Source: Ramlibacter lithotrophicus
GTDB lineage: Bacteria > Pseudomonadota > Gammaproteobacteria > Burkholderiales > Burkholderiaceae_C
Direction of reading: 5' to 3'
NCBI RefSeq assembly: GCF_012184415.1
Contig: NZ_VTOX01000003.1
Span: 124,001 to 188,000, forward strand
Length of the DNA stretch: 64,000 nt
Shown here piece by piece: positions 28,327 through 38,009 of the stretch. Position numbers and translations under genes: made by a program. The stretch's first letter is position 1, and every line of letters starts with the position of its first letter. The notes beneath the pieces are model-generated. The model made no database searches, had not been told where the DNA came from, and saw only the letters and a program-made list of their open reading frames with translations.

Positions 28327-29504
28327 CAGCGCAGCTTCAGCGTCGACAGGCCGACCAGGCACAGCAACATGGTGATGATCCAGAAGCGCACGACCACCTG
28401 CGTCTCGGTCCAGCCGCTCTTCTCGAAGTGGTGGTGCAGCGGCGCCATCTTCAGGATGCGCCGGCCTTCGCCGTACTTCTTCTTGGTGTACTTGAAGTAC
28501 ATCACCTGCGCCATCACGGAGATGGCTTCCACCACGAAGATGCCGCCCATGATGGCCAGCACGATCTCCTGGCGCACGATCACGGCGATGGTGCCCAGCG
28601 CGGCGCCCAGGGCCAGCGCGCCCACGTCGCCCATGAACACCTGGGCGGGGTGCGTGTTGTACCAGAGGAAGGCAAGGCCGGCCCCCGCCAGCGCCGAACA
28701 GAAGATCAGCAGCTCGCCCGAACCGGGAATGTGCGGGAAGAACAGGTATTTCGAATACACGGCGCTGCCGGTCACGTAGGCGAAGACGCCCAGCGCCGAG
28801 CCGACCATCACCACCGGCATGATCGCGAGCCCGTCGAGTCCGTCGGTGAGGTTCACCGCATTGCTCGAGCCGACGATCACCAGGTAGGTGAGGATCACGA
28901 AGCCGAACACGCCCAGGGGGTAGCTCACTTCCTTGAAGAACGGCAGCAGCAGCCCCGCCTTGGGCGGCAGGTTGACGTCAAAGCCCGACCGCACCCACGT
29001 GTAGAACAGCTGCAGCACGCGCCAGTTGGAACTCTCGGAGATGCTGAAGACGAGGTACAGCGCCGCCAGCAGGCCGATCAGCGACTGCCAGAAGTACTTC
29101 TCGCGCGAGCGCATGCCCTCCGGGTCCTTGTTGACGACCTTGCGCCAGTCGTCGGCCCAGCCGATCGCGCCGAAGCCGATCGTCACGGCCAGCACGATCC
29201 ACACGAAGCGGTTGGTGAGGTCGAACCACAGGATCGTGGAGATCACGATCGCCAGCAGCACCAGCACCCCGCCCATGGTGGGGGTGCCGCTCTTGGCCAG
29301 GTGCGACTGCATCGCGTAGCCGCGCACTGGCTGGCCGATCTTCAGCGCCGTGAGGTGGCGGATCACCGCCGGTCCGGCGATGAGCCCGATCAGCAGCGCC
29401 GTGAGCGCGGCCATCACCGCGCGGAAGGTGAGGTACTGGAACACCCGCAGGAAGCCGAACTCAGGCCCGAGCGTCTGCAGCCAGCCGGCCAGGTTAAGCA
29501 GCAT
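28326..29504 (-). CDS. mraY: Phospho-MurNAc-pentapeptide translocase
   Basis: 392 aa, ten predicted membrane helices. Transfers phospho-MurNAc-pentapeptide to undecaprenyl phosphate, making lipid I. Seen: KSGTPTMGG, the aspartates in GWADDWRK and [10 protein letters not shown], and the cytoplasmic loop [14 protein letters not shown]. The start overlaps the end of murF by 11 bases. Confidence 0.97.
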   Translation of the reverse strand: MLLNLAGWLQTLGPEFGFLRVFQYLTFRAVMAALTALLIGLIAGPAVIRHLTALKIGQPVRGYAMQSHLAKSGTPTMGGVLVLLAIVISTILWFDLTNRFVWIVLAVTIGFGAIGWADDWRKVVNKDPEGMRSREKYFWQSLIGLLAALYLVFSISESSNWRVLQLFYTWVRSGFDVNLPPKAGLLLPFFKEVSYPLGVFGFVILTYLVIVGSSNAVNLTDGLDGLAIMPVVMVGSALGVFAYVTGSAVYSKYLFFPHIPGSGELLIFCSALAGAGLAFLWYNTHPAQVFMGDVGALALGAALGTIAVIVRQEIVLAIMGGIFVVEAISVMAQVMYFKYTKKKYGEGRRILKMAPLHHHFEKSGWTETQVVVRFWIITMLLCLVGLSTLKLR

Positions 29505-30888
29505 GGGGCGGTTCCTTCCCGGCGGCGACGATGGCCTCGACGATCCGTTCCATCTTCATGAAGCGCGAGCCCTTGACCAGCACGCTGCCGGCGCGCGGCA
29601 GCGCCGCCAGCACGGCCGCCTTGAGCGGTTCGATGTCTGCAAAATGTGTTCCTCCCATCGCGGCCGACTGCCCGCCCAGGGTCAGCAGCTGCTCGATGCC
29701 GCGCTCCCGGGCGTGCTCGCCCACTTCCTCGTGAAATTGCGGGCCCTGGTCGCCGACCTCGCCCATGTCCCCCAGCACCGCGAGCCGGGGCGGCGGCAGT
29801 TCGGCCAGGACGTCGATCGCCGCCCGCACCGAGTCCGGGTTCGCGTTGTACGTGTCGTCGACCACGGTGATCGTGCGGCCGCCGATCGCCACCGCCAGCG
29901 CGCGTGATCGCCCCTTGACCGGCTCGAATGCTTCCAGCCCCTGCACGATCGCGCCCAGCGGCACGCCGGCGGCCAGCGCGCAGGCGACGGCCGCCTGCGA
30001 ATTGCGCACGTTGTGGCGCCCGGCGATGCGCAGGCGGTAGTCGAGCGCACCGGCCGGCGTGCCGACGCGCACCTGCCAGCAGCCGTCCTGCCACTGCGCC
30101 TGCGTCAGCACCACGTCGGCCTGGCGCGCGCCGGCGCGGTCGTTCTCCGAGCCGAAGGTCATGCACGGCCGGTTGCCCGCCAGTTCCACCCACACCGGCG
30201 TGAACTCCTCGCCGGCGGGGAACACCGCCACGCCGGTGGCTCCCAACGCCGCCAGCACGGCGCCGTTCTCGCGCGCCACCGCTTCCACGGTGGCCATGAA
30301 TTCCTGGTGCTCGCGCTGGGCGTTGTTCACCAGTGCCACGGTGGGGCGGCACAGGCCGGCGAGGTACGCGATCTCGCCGGGGTGGTTCATCCCCAGTTCC
30401 AGCACCGCGATCCGGTGCTCGGGGCGCAGCCGCAACAAGGTGAGCGGCAGGCCGATGTCGTTGTTGAAGTTGCCCTCGGTCGCCAGCATCTCGCCCGGCT
30501 TCCACGCCCGCAGGATCGCCGCGATCATCTGCGTCACGGTCGTCTTGCCGTTGCTGCCGGCGACGGCGATCAAGGGCAGGTTGAAGCGCGCCCGCCAGCC
30601 GGCCGCCAGCGCGCCGAGCGCGAGACGGGTGTCGTCCACCTCGATCCCTGGCATGCCCGCCGGCAACCGCCCGCGGTGGGCCAGCGCCGCGACGGCGCCC
30701 TTGCCGCGCGCCTCGGCAATGAAATCGTTGGCGTCGAAGCGCTCCCCGCGCAGGGCCACGAAGAAGTCGCCGGCCCGCAGGGTGCGCGTGTCGCTGTGCA
30801 CCCGCTCGACGGCGACGGCGCCGTCGCCGGACAAGGTGGCGCCGGGAAGCCAGGCAAGCGCCTGCGCGAGCGTGAACATGCCGTTCAT
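29494..30888 (-). CDS. murF: UDP-MurNAc-tripeptide--D-alanyl-D-alanine ligase
   Basis: 464 aa. Adds the D-Ala-D-Ala made by Ddl. N-terminal [21 protein letters not shown] loop GSNGKTT (111-117), [20 protein letters not shown], and the C-terminal [15 protein letters not shown]. The ATG overlaps the murE stop (ATGA). Confidence 0.96.
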   Translation of the reverse strand: MNGMFTLAQALAWLPGATLSGDGAVAVERVHSDTRTLRAGDFFVALRGERFDANDFIAEARGKGAVAALAHRGRLPAGMPGIEVDDTRLALGALAAGWRARFNLPLIAVAGSNGKTTVTQMIAAILRAWKPGEMLATEGNFNNDIGLPLTLLRLRPEHRIAVLELGMNHPGEIAYLAGLCRPTVALVNNAQREHQEFMATVEAVARENGAVLAALGATGVAVFPAGEEFTPVWVELAGNRPCMTFGSENDRAGARQADVVLTQAQWQDGCWQVRVGTPAGALDYRLRIAGRHNVRNSQAAVACALAAGVPLGAIVQGLEAFEPVKGRSRALAVAIGGRTITVVDDTYNANPDSVRAAIDVLAELPPPRLAVLGDMGEVGDQGPQFHEEVGEHARERGIEQLLTLGGQSAAMGGTHFADIEPLKAAVLAALPRAGSVLVKGSRFMKMERIVEAIVAAGKEPPHAA

Positions 30889-32366
30889 GACACCCTCCTC
30901 GCCGCGAGCGCGGCGCGGGCGCGCTCGCGGTCGGAGAACGGGTGCTTGACGCCGCCGATCTCCTGGTAGTCCTCGTGACCCTTGCCCGCGACCAGCACGA
31001 CGTCTTCGCGCGCGGCGGCGGCGATCGTCTCGGCGATCGCCAGGGCGCGGTCGGCCTGCACCTGCACGCAGCGGTCGTGCGACAGCCCCAGCAGGATCTG
31101 GCTGATGATGTTCTCGGGCTTCTCGCTTCGCGGGTTGTCGCTGGTCACCACCACCTGGTCGGCGTTCTTCTCCGCCACGGCCGCCATCAGCGGCCGCTTG
31201 ACCGGGTCGCGGTCGCCGCCGCAGCCGAAGACGCACCACAGCTTGCCGCCGCGCTGGCGCGCCAGCGGCTGCAATGCCTGCAGCGCCTTGTCGAGCGCAT
31301 CCGGCGTGTGGGCGTAGTCGACCGCCACCAGCGGCTGGCCCGCGATCGCGATGCGTTCCATGCGCCCGGGCACCGGCAGCAGCGCTCCGCAGGCCCGCAC
31401 CGCCTGCGCGAGCGGCACGCCCGTCGCGCGCATGGCGCCGATCACCCCCAGCAGGTTGGACACGTTGTACTGGCCGATCAGCTGGGTCGAGAGCTCCTCG
31501 CGGGCTGCCCCTTCCTGCACCGCGAACCGCAGCCCTCCGTCGGCGTAACCGATGTCGCGCGCGACCAGGCGCGCCGGCTGCTGGCACGAGAAGGTCCACA
31601 GGTCGAGCGCGCCGCCGCGCAGCGATTGGGCCAGCTCCGTGCCGCGGGCGTCGTCGACGTTCAGCACCGCGGCCCGCAGGCCGGGCCAACGGAACAACTG
31701 CGCCTTGGCGTCCCAGTACGCCTGCATCGTGCCGTGGTAGTCGAGGTGGTCCTGGGTGAAGTTGGTGAAGATGGCGACCCGGATCGCCGTGCCGTCCAGC
31801 CGGTTTTCCACGATCCCGATCGACGAAGCCTCGATCGCGCAGGCCGCCAGCCCCTGGTCGGCGAACCGGCGGAACTGCGCCTGCAGCAGGACCGGGTCGG
31901 GGGTCGTGAGGCCGGTGAACTCGACGTGCGGCGGGCGGCCGGTGCCCAGCGTCCCGATCAGGCCGCACGGGATCGCGTCGGGCGCGACGCTCGACAGCGC
32001 CTGCGCGAGCCACCATGCCGTCGACGTCTTGCCGTTGGTGCCGGTGACCGCCAGCACGTCGATCGTTTCCGTCGGACGGCCGAAGAACTCGGCCGCGATC
32101 GCGCCGGTCTGCGATTTCAGCTGCGGGTAGGCGGCGACGTCGGGCCGATCGAACGCGAAGGCCTCGACGCCCTCGCGCTCCACCAGGCACGCCGCCGCGC
32201 CCTGGGCCAGCGCTCCCTGCACGAACTGGCGGCCGTCGCTGGCGGCGCCGGGCCAGGCGATGAAACCGTCGCCCGCGCCGACCTTGCGGCTGTCGGAGTG
32301 GAGCGTGCCGGTCACGCGCTCGCGCAGCCAGCGCGCCGCTTCCTGGGGGGCATGGAGCTCGAGCAT
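30885..32366 (-). CDS. murE: UDP-MurNAc-dipeptide--meso-diaminopimelate ligase
   Basis: 493 aa. Adds the third residue of the stem peptide. ATP loop GTNGKTS (109-115), NFTQDHLDYHG, DYAHTPDAL, and DNPR at about 410-413, the motif known to select meso-diaminopimelate over lysine. The start lies in a TGATG junction with ftsI. dapF (45154) supplies the diaminopimelate. Confidence 0.96.
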   Translation of the reverse strand: MLELHAPQEAARWLRERVTGTLHSDSRKVGAGDGFIAWPGAASDGRQFVQGALAQGAAACLVEREGVEAFAFDRPDVAAYPQLKSQTGAIAAEFFGRPTETIDVLAVTGTNGKTSTAWWLAQALSSVAPDAIPCGLIGTLGTGRPPHVEFTGLTTPDPVLLQAQFRRFADQGLAACAIEASSIGIVENRLDGTAIRVAIFTNFTQDHLDYHGTMQAYWDAKAQLFRWPGLRAAVLNVDDARGTELAQSLRGGALDLWTFSCQQPARLVARDIGYADGGLRFAVQEGAAREELSTQLIGQYNVSNLLGVIGAMRATGVPLAQAVRACGALLPVPGRMERIAIAGQPLVAVDYAHTPDALDKALQALQPLARQRGGKLWCVFGCGGDRDPVKRPLMAAVAEKNADQVVVTSDNPRSEKPENIISQILLGLSHDRCVQVQADRALAIAETIAAAAREDVVLVAGKGHEDYQEIGGVKHPFSDRERARAALAARRVS

Positions 32367-34099
32367 CAGAACGACTCCTCCACCGCTTCGACCACCACCT
32401 GCGGCTTGACGTTCATGTCCGGCTGCACGCCCAGCAGGCGCAGCGTCTGCTGCACGGTCGCGCTGAACACCGGCGCCGCCACGTCGCCGCCGAAATACTT
32501 GCCGCCGCTCGGCTCGTCGATCATCACGGCGACGACGATGCGCGGGTTGTCCACCGGCGCCACGCCGACGAAGAAGCCGCGGTACTTGCGGTCGGCGTAG
32601 CCGCGGCCTTCCTGCTTGTGCGCGGTGCCGGTCTTGCCGCCCACCGAGTAACCCATGGTCTGCGCCTTGGGCGCCGTGCCGCCCGAGATCGTCACCAGGT
32701 GCAGCATGTGCCGCACCGCCCGCGCCGTCTTCGGGTCGACCACGCGCACGCCCGCCGCCGGCCCCGGCGCCTTGAGCAGCGTCGACGGCGCGAGGTCGCC
32801 GTCGCGGGCGAACACCGTGTAGGCGCGCGCCAGCTGGAACAGGCTGGTGGACAGGCCGTAGCCGTAGCTCATGGTCGCCTGCTCGATCGGCCGCCACGTG
32901 CGGTGGGCGCGCAGCCTGCCGCTCACGGCGCCGGGGAAGTCCAGTTGCGGCTTCTGGCCGAAACCGACGTGCGAGAACAGCTCCCACATCTCGCGCGGCT
33001 GCATCTGCATGGCCATCTTCACGGTGCCGACGTTGCTGGATTTCTGGATCACCTGGTTGACGGTGAGCAGGCCCTGCGGGTGCGCGTCGCTGATGGTCGA
33101 GCCGCCGATCTGCAGGCGGCCGGGCGCGGTCTGGATGGTCGATTCCGGACGCACGAGCCCCTTCTCCAGCGCCAGCGCGGCGATGAACGGCTTCATCGTC
33201 GAGCCCGGCTCGAAGGTGTCGGTCAGCGCCCGGTTGCGCAATTGCGCGCCCGACAGGTTCTGCCGCTTGCCCGGCTCGTAGCTCGGGTAGTTCGCGAGCG
33301 CCAGCACTTCGCCGGTGGTGCTGTCGAGGACCACGACGCTGCCGGCCCTGGCCTTGTGCTCGGTCACCGCGTCGCGCAGCTTCTGGTACGCGAAGAACTG
33401 CACCTTGCTGTCGATCGACAGCTGCAGGTCGCGCCCGGGGACCGGCGGCACCTGCTCGCGCACGTCCTCCACCACGCGGCCGAGGCGGTCCTTGATCACC
33501 CGGCGCGAACCGGGGCGCCCCGCGAGGTCCTGGTTGAAGGCGAGCTCGATGCCTTCCTGGCCGCGGTCCTCCACGTTGGTGAAGCCCACGACGTGCGCCG
33601 CCGCCTCGCCCTCGGGATAGCGGCGCCTGTATTCCTTGCGCTGGTAGATGCCTTTCATGTCGAGCGCGGCAATCTGCTGCGCCACCGGCTCTTCCACCTG
33701 GCGCTTGAGCCACACGAACGAGCGGTCCTCGTCCTCCAGCTTCTTTTCCAGCTCGGGGCGCGGCATCTCCAGCAGCTTCGCGAGCTGCGCCAGCTTGGCG
33801 GGATCGCGCTCGACGTCCTCGGGAATCGCCCAGATGCTGGGGACCGGGACACTGGTGGCGAGCAGCAGTCCGTTGCGGTCCAGGATGCGCCCGCGATTCG
33901 CGGGCAGTTCCAGCGTGCGCGCGAAGCGCACCTCGCCCTGCTTCTGGAAGAACTCGTTGCCGAACACCTGCACCCAGGCGGCACGGCCCGCCAGCCCGAC
34001 GAAGCCCAGCGCGATGGCGCCCACGATGAACTTGCTGCGCCAGACCGGCGTGCGGCTGGCCAGCAACGGACTGGAGGTGTAGGCGAGGCTGCGGCTCAC
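32366..34099 (-). CDS. ftsI: Septal transpeptidase FtsI (PBP3)
   Basis: 577 aa class B penicillin-binding protein. One N-terminal membrane anchor (about 24-45), a dimerisation domain (RGRILDRNG), and a transpeptidase domain with SxxK (STMK, Ser300), the SSN motif in KSSNVG (near 350) and KTG (GGKTGTAHK, near 488). Crosslinks septal wall with FtsW. Overlaps ftsL by ATGA. Confidence 0.96.
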   Translation of the reverse strand: MSRSLAYTSSPLLASRTPVWRSKFIVGAIALGFVGLAGRAAWVQVFGNEFFQKQGEVRFARTLELPANRGRILDRNGLLLATSVPVPSIWAIPEDVERDPAKLAQLAKLLEMPRPELEKKLEDEDRSFVWLKRQVEEPVAQQIAALDMKGIYQRKEYRRRYPEGEAAAHVVGFTNVEDRGQEGIELAFNQDLAGRPGSRRVIKDRLGRVVEDVREQVPPVPGRDLQLSIDSKVQFFAYQKLRDAVTEHKARAGSVVVLDSTTGEVLALANYPSYEPGKRQNLSGAQLRNRALTDTFEPGSTMKPFIAALALEKGLVRPESTIQTAPGRLQIGGSTISDAHPQGLLTVNQVIQKSSNVGTVKMAMQMQPREMWELFSHVGFGQKPQLDFPGAVSGRLRAHRTWRPIEQATMSYGYGLSTSLFQLARAYTVFARDGDLAPSTLLKAPGPAAGVRVVDPKTARAVRHMLHLVTISGGTAPKAQTMGYSVGGKTGTAHKQEGRGYADRKYRGFFVGVAPVDNPRIVVAVMIDEPSGGKYFGGDVAAPVFSATVQQTLRLLGVQPDMNVKPQVVVEAVEESF

Positions 34100-34401
34100 G
34101 GCTGCCCTCCCCGCGCCGGGGTCGACGCCGCCTTGCCGGCGCCGGGAGCGACGTACTGCGTGATCGCCGGCGTCGCGCCTCGCATCTGCAACTGCTCGCG
34201 CGCCAGCCGCTCGACGCGCGCGGGCGTCGCCTGCGCGCGCTTCTCGACCTGCAGCCGCTCGTGCTCGGTCTCGAGCCGGCGGGCCTCGCTGCGCGCGCGA
34301 TCGAGCTCCGCGTACAGGCGGCGCGACTCGTACTGCGTGCGCACGAGGTACAGCGCGCTCACGATCACCGCGAGCAGCAGGACGATGTTCAGGCGGGTCA
34401 T
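34096..34401 (-). CDS. ftsL: Cell division protein FtsL
   Basis: 101 aa. One membrane helix (about 4-20), then a heptad-rich coiled coil ([20 protein letters not shown]), the usual form of FtsL in the FtsQLB complex. Little else is conserved in the family, so identity rests on topology and position between rsmH and ftsI. ATGA overlaps on both sides. Confidence 0.9.
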   Translation of the reverse strand: MTRLNIVLLLAVIVSALYLVRTQYESRRLYAELDRARSEARRLETEHERLQVEKRAQATPARVERLAREQLQMRGATPAITQYVAPGAGKAASTPARGGQP

Positions 34402-35336
34402 GCCGTCCCCGCCCCGGTGCGCTCGGCCACCCGCATGATCGCGCTGCGCGCGCGCGGGTTGGCGGCGACTTCGGCCGCCGAAGGCCGCACCCGCGCCAGC
34501 GCCCGCAGCTTCATCGCCTTGGGGGCGGCGAACGGCGCGCGGCGATCGAAGACCTCGCGCGAATGCTGCGCGATGAACTGCTTCACGATGCGGTCTTCCA
34601 GCGAGTGGAAGCTGATGGCCACGAGCCGTCCGCCGGGCGCCAGGATGTCCAAGGTGGCCTCTAGCGCCGCTTGCAGCTCTTCAAGCTCGGCGTTGATGAA
34701 AATCCGAAGAGCCTGAAATGTGCGCGTTGCAGGGTCCTGGCCCGGCTCGCGGGTTTTGACCGTGCGAGCCACGAGCTCGGCCAGTTCGGCGGTGGATGCA
34801 AGAGGCCCCCGCTCCTGTCGGCGAGCCACAATCGCCTTTGCAATCGGAACAGCAAACCGTTCTTCGCCATAGTCACGTATCACCTCCGCGATCTGCGCAG
34901 CCTCGGCGTGCGCCAACCATGACGCCACGGTTTCGCCGCGGGTCGTGTCCATCCTCATGTCCAGGGGCCCGTCGCCGCGGAACGAGAAGCCGCGCGCCGG
35001 GTTGTCGATCTGCGGCGAGCTGATGCCCAGGTCCATGAGCACGCCCGCCACGCTGGCGGCCGGCAACTCGCCGACGTCGCGAAAGCCGGCGTGGCGGATC
35101 GAGAAGCGGGGATCGGCGATCCGCTGCGCTTCGGCGATGGCCTCCGGGTCCTTGTCGAAGGCGATGAGCCGGCCGTCGGGGCCCAGCCGCGAGAGGATCA
35201 GCCGCGAGTGGCCGCCGCGCCCGAAAGTGGCGTCCACGAACGTGCCCGCACGCTGCGGCGCATCGGGGTCCTGGGCGAGCAGCGCGTCGACTGCCTCGTG
35301 CAACAGGACGGTGGTGTGTTGCCATGTGCTGTCCAC
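34398..35336 (-). CDS. rsmH: 16S rRNA m4C1402 methyltransferase RsmH (MraW)
   Basis: 312 aa. N4-methylates C1402 in the ribosomal P site. N-terminal [17 protein letters not shown] loop [42 protein letters not shown]; and C-terminal [14 protein letters not shown], all typical. Nine bases downstream of the mraZ stop. Confidence 0.96.
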   Translation of the reverse strand: MDSTWQHTTVLLHEAVDALLAQDPDAPQRAGTFVDATFGRGGHSRLILSRLGPDGRLIAFDKDPEAIAEAQRIADPRFSIRHAGFRDVGELPAASVAGVLMDLGISSPQIDNPARGFSFRGDGPLDMRMDTTRGETVASWLAHAEAAQIAEVIRDYGEERFAVPIAKAIVARRQERGPLASTAELAELVARTVKTREPGQDPATRTFQALRIFINAELEELQAALEATLDILAPGGRLVAISFHSLEDRIVKQFIAQHSREVFDRRAPFAAPKAMKLRALARVRPSAAEVAANPRARSAIMRVAERTGAGTA

Positions 35337-35345
35337 CGCCCGCTC

Positions 35346-35774
35346 TCAGAAGGAAAAGTCCTTGAAGACGTCGGGCATCTCGCCGCGCAGCGCCTCTGCT
35401 TCCTTGGCCTCGTAGGTCGCCCTGTCCCAGAGCTCAAAATGGTTGCCCATGCCGAGCAGCATCACTTCCTTCTCGATGCCCGCGGCGGCACGCAATTCGG
35501 GCGATACCAGCACCCGTCCGGTGCCGTCGAGTTCCACGTCCATCGCGTTGCCCATGAAGATTCTCTTCCACCACTGGGCGGACATGGGTAACTCGCCGAT
35601 ACGCTCGCGAAATTTTTCCCATTCCGGACGCGGAAAGATCATCAGGCAGCCGTGCGGATGCCGGGTGATGGTCAGCTGGTTGCCGGCCGTCGCCGCGAGC
35701 ACGTCCCGGTGCCGGGTCGGCACGGAAAGCCGCCCCTTGGCATCGAGACTGACGGACGAGGCGCCCTGGAACAC
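35346..35774 (-). CDS. mraZ: Transcriptional regulator MraZ
   Basis: 142 aa, two SpoVT/AbrB-like repeats (about 1-75 and 76-142), each with a DxxGR motif ([11 protein letters not shown] and [11 protein letters not shown]). In other bacteria MraZ binds repeats at its own promoter and tunes the dcw operon. GTG start at the conserved [15 protein letters not shown] lies 11 bases upstream. First gene of the cluster. Confidence 0.95.
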   Translation of the reverse strand: MFQGASSVSLDAKGRLSVPTRHRDVLAATAGNQLTITRHPHGCLMIFPRPEWEKFRERIGELPMSAQWWKRIFMGNAMDVELDGTGRVLVSPELRAAAGIEKEVMLLGMGNHFELWDRATYEAKEAEALRGEMPDVFKDFSF

Positions 35775-35822
35775 TGAGGTAAGTCCTTGCTACTGGAAAT
35801 GCGCAGGTGGCGAAGAGCGACT

Positions 35823-35857
35823 CCACTCTTCACCACTTCATTGCACTTTTTTCCACT
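35823..35857 (-). promoter_or_regulatory. MraZ operator: four direct repeats, 10-bp period
   Basis: On the transcribed strand AGTGG, AGTGC, AGTGG, AGTGG are separated by exactly five bases, at 35853-35857, 35843-35847, 35833-35837 and 35823-35827. This is the spacing known for MraZ boxes (TGGGN-type in E. coli). The first box overlaps the -10 element. Confidence 0.85.
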
Positions 35858-35882
35858 GTAGCAGGAAAACCCGAGCGCGCAA
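35855..35882 (-). promoter_or_regulatory. Promoter of the dcw cluster (Pmra)
   Basis: -35 TTGCGC (35877-35882), 16-bp spacer, and extended -10 TGC-TACAGT (35855-35860 for the hexamer). Transcription would start near 35848, giving a 5' leader of about 75 nt that contains three of the MraZ boxes. Confidence 0.65.
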
Positions 35883-35943
35883 GATGGGGCGCCACCGACT
35901 TTCGCAATGAAATCAACGACTTAGAGCCGTTTTTGAAGAACAA

Positions 35944-35986
35944 TGCTCCGTGAAAGTCGTTCTAAAAGAACGACTTAGACGGAGCA
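35944..35986. repeat. Long hairpin between mraZ promoter and hslU
   Basis: TGCTCCGT, two mismatched bases, AAGTCGTTC, loop TAAAA, GAACGACTT, two mismatched bases, ACGGAGCA: 17 paired bases in a 43-nt unit. It lies 33 bases past the hslU stop. On the hslU strand it is followed by TTGTTCTTC, so it may end hslVU transcription, though the U-tract is poor. The sequence AACGACTTAGA of one arm recurs at 35915-35925. Confidence 0.75.
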
Positions 35987-36018
35987 CTGCAAGTGAAACC
36001 TCAGCAGAATGCCGAGTG

Positions 36019-37338
36019 TTAGAGAATGTAGCGCGACAGATCCTCGTCCCGGCTCAATTCCTTCAGCCGGGCGTCCACGTAGGCGGCGTCGATCGCCACC
36101 GTCTGCCCGCCCAGCCGGGCTGCGTCGAAGCTGACCTCGTCAAGCAGCCGCTCCATCACCGTCGCCAGCCGCCGCGCGCCGATGTTCTCGGTGCGCTCGT
36201 TCACTTCGTAGGCGATGGCGGCCAGCCGGGTGATTCCGTCCGGCGTGAACTCCAGCACCACGCCCTCGGTGGCGAGCAGGGCCTGGTACTGCTTGACGAG
36301 CGAGGCGTGGGTCTGCGTCAGGATCGCTTCGAAGTCCTGCACCGACAGCGACTTGAGTTCGACCCGGATCGGCAGCCGGCCCTGCAGCTCGGGGATCAGG
36401 TCGCTCGGCTTGGACATCTGGAAGGCGCCGCTCGCGATGAACAGGATGTGGTCGGTGCGGATCGGGCCGTACTTCGTCGAGACGGTGGTGCCTTCGACCA
36501 GTGGCAGCAGGTCGCGCTGCACGCCCTGGCGCGACACTTCCGCGCCGCCACCGCCTTCGCCGCGCGAGGTGACCTTGTCGATCTCGTCGATGAAGACGAT
36601 GCCGTTCTGCTCCGCGTTCTGGATCGCCGCGGCGCGGATCTCGTCCTCGTTCACCAGCTTGCCGGCCTCCTCCTCCACCAGCAGCTTCATCGCCTCGCCG
36701 ATCTTGAGCTTGCGGGTCTTGCGCCGCCCCCCGCCAAGCTGGCCGAACATGCCACGCAACTGCTCAGTCATCTCCTCCATGCCGGCCGGACCCATGATCT
36801 CGAGCTGCGGCCGCGCCTCGGTGACGTCGATCTCGACCTCCTTGTCGTCGAGCTGGCCCTCGCGCAGCTTCTTGCGGAACGCCTGCCGGGCCGCGCCCTC
36901 GGTGGCCGGCTCGCCGGTGCGCGCCTGCGGGATCAGCACGTCGAGGATGCGCTCCTCGGCCGCGTCCTCGGCGCGGGTGCGGACCTTGCGCATCTCGGCC
37001 ACCCGCGTCTGCTTGACGGCCAGCTCCGCCAGATCACGCACGATCGAATCCACGTCCTTCCCGACGTAACCCACCTCGGTGAACTTGGTGGCCTCGACCT
37101 TGATGAACGGCGCGTCGGCGAGCCGCGCGAGGCGCCGCGCGATCTCGGTCTTGCCGACGCCGGTCGGACCGATCATCAGGATGTTCTTCGGCGTGATCTC
37201 CGGCCGCAGCTTCTCGTCGACCTGCTGGCGGCGCCAGCGGTTGCGCAGCGCGATGGCCACGGCGCGCTTGGCGTCGCCCTGGCCGACGATGTGGCGATCG
37301 AGTTCGGAGACGATCTCCTGGGGGGTCATTGAGGACAT
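36019..37338 (-). CDS. hslU: HslUV protease ATPase subunit HslU
   Basis: 439 aa AAA+ unfoldase that feeds substrates to HslV. Starts [17 protein letters not shown]; Walker [10 protein letters not shown]; Walker B VFIDEIDK; an insertion I-domain (about 105-245, charged); sensor motif [12 protein letters not shown]-terminal tail [10 protein letters not shown] fits into HslV. ATG 37338 or the in-frame ATG 37329 (MTPQE) may be used; neither has a clear ribosome site. Confidence 0.96.
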   Translation of the reverse strand: MSSMTPQEIVSELDRHIVGQGDAKRAVAIALRNRWRRQQVDEKLRPEITPKNILMIGPTGVGKTEIARRLARLADAPFIKVEATKFTEVGYVGKDVDSIVRDLAELAVKQTRVAEMRKVRTRAEDAAEERILDVLIPQARTGEPATEGAARQAFRKKLREGQLDDKEVEIDVTEARPQLEIMGPAGMEEMTEQLRGMFGQLGGGRRKTRKLKIGEAMKLLVEEEAGKLVNEDEIRAAAIQNAEQNGIVFIDEIDKVTSRGEGGGGAEVSRQGVQRDLLPLVEGTTVSTKYGPIRTDHILFIASGAFQMSKPSDLIPELQGRLPIRVELKSLSVQDFEAILTQTHASLVKQYQALLATEGVVLEFTPDGITRLAAIAYEVNERTENIGARRLATVMERLLDEVSFDAARLGGQTVAIDAAYVDARLKELSRDEDLSRYIL

Positions 37339-37396
37339 GGATGCAGGGGCTAGGGGTGAGGGGCCAGGGGCTATGCCCCAGCCCCTGGTGCTCGCG

Positions 37397-37948
37397 CTAC
37401 GCGAGCACCTCGATCGTGTGGTTCATGTTCGTGTAGATGCACAGCTCGCCGGCGATCTCGAGCGACTTCTTCACGATCTCGCGGGCATCGAGCTGCGTGT
37501 TGTCCAGCAGCGCCTTGGCCGCGGCCTGCGCATAGGCGCCGCCCGAACCGATCGCGATGATGCCGTGCTCCGGCTCCAGCACGTCGCCGTTGCCGGTGAT
37601 GATGAGCGATGCCTCCTTGTCGGCGACGGCCAGCATCGCCTCGAGCCGCCGCAGCACGCGGTCGGTGCGCCAGTCCTTGGTCAGCTCGATCGCCGAGCGC
37701 ACCAGGTGGCCCTGGTGCTTCTCCAGCTTGGCCTCGAAGCGCTCGAACAGCGTGAACGCGTCGGCCGTCGCGCCGGCAAACCCCGCGATCACCCTGTCGT
37801 GGTAGAGCTTGCGCACCTTGCGGGCCGAACCCTTGACGACCACGTTGCCCAGCGTGACCTGCCCGTCGCCGCCGATCGCCACCTGCCAGCGGCCGTCCGC
37901 GTCCTGGCGGCGCACGCTGACGATGGTCGTGCCGTGAAATTGTTCCAT
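37397..37948 (-). CDS. hslV: HslUV protease catalytic subunit HslV
   Basis: 183 aa, N-terminal nucleophile hydrolase; after processing, the Thr of TTIVSV is the catalytic residue. [24 protein letters not shown] and [15 protein letters not shown] are family signatures. A few extra residues (DADGRWQ) lie between strand 1 and GGDGQ compared with the usual short loop. It precedes hslU by 58 bases; the gap holds a GGGGCTA/CAGGGG-type repeat. Confidence 0.95.
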   Translation of the reverse strand: MEQFHGTTIVSVRRQDADGRWQVAIGGDGQVTLGNVVVKGSARKVRKLYHDRVIAGFAGATADAFTLFERFEAKLEKHQGHLVRSAIELTKDWRTDRVLRRLEAMLAVADKEASLIITGNGDVLEPEHGIIAIGSGGAYAQAAAKALLDNTQLDAREIVKKSLEIAGELCIYTNMNHTIEVLA

Positions 37949-38009
37949 GAGCCTGAAGCTTGGGGCCGGCCGGCCGGATTGCAAGGCGGCTGCCGCCGGC
38001 CAAAGGGTT

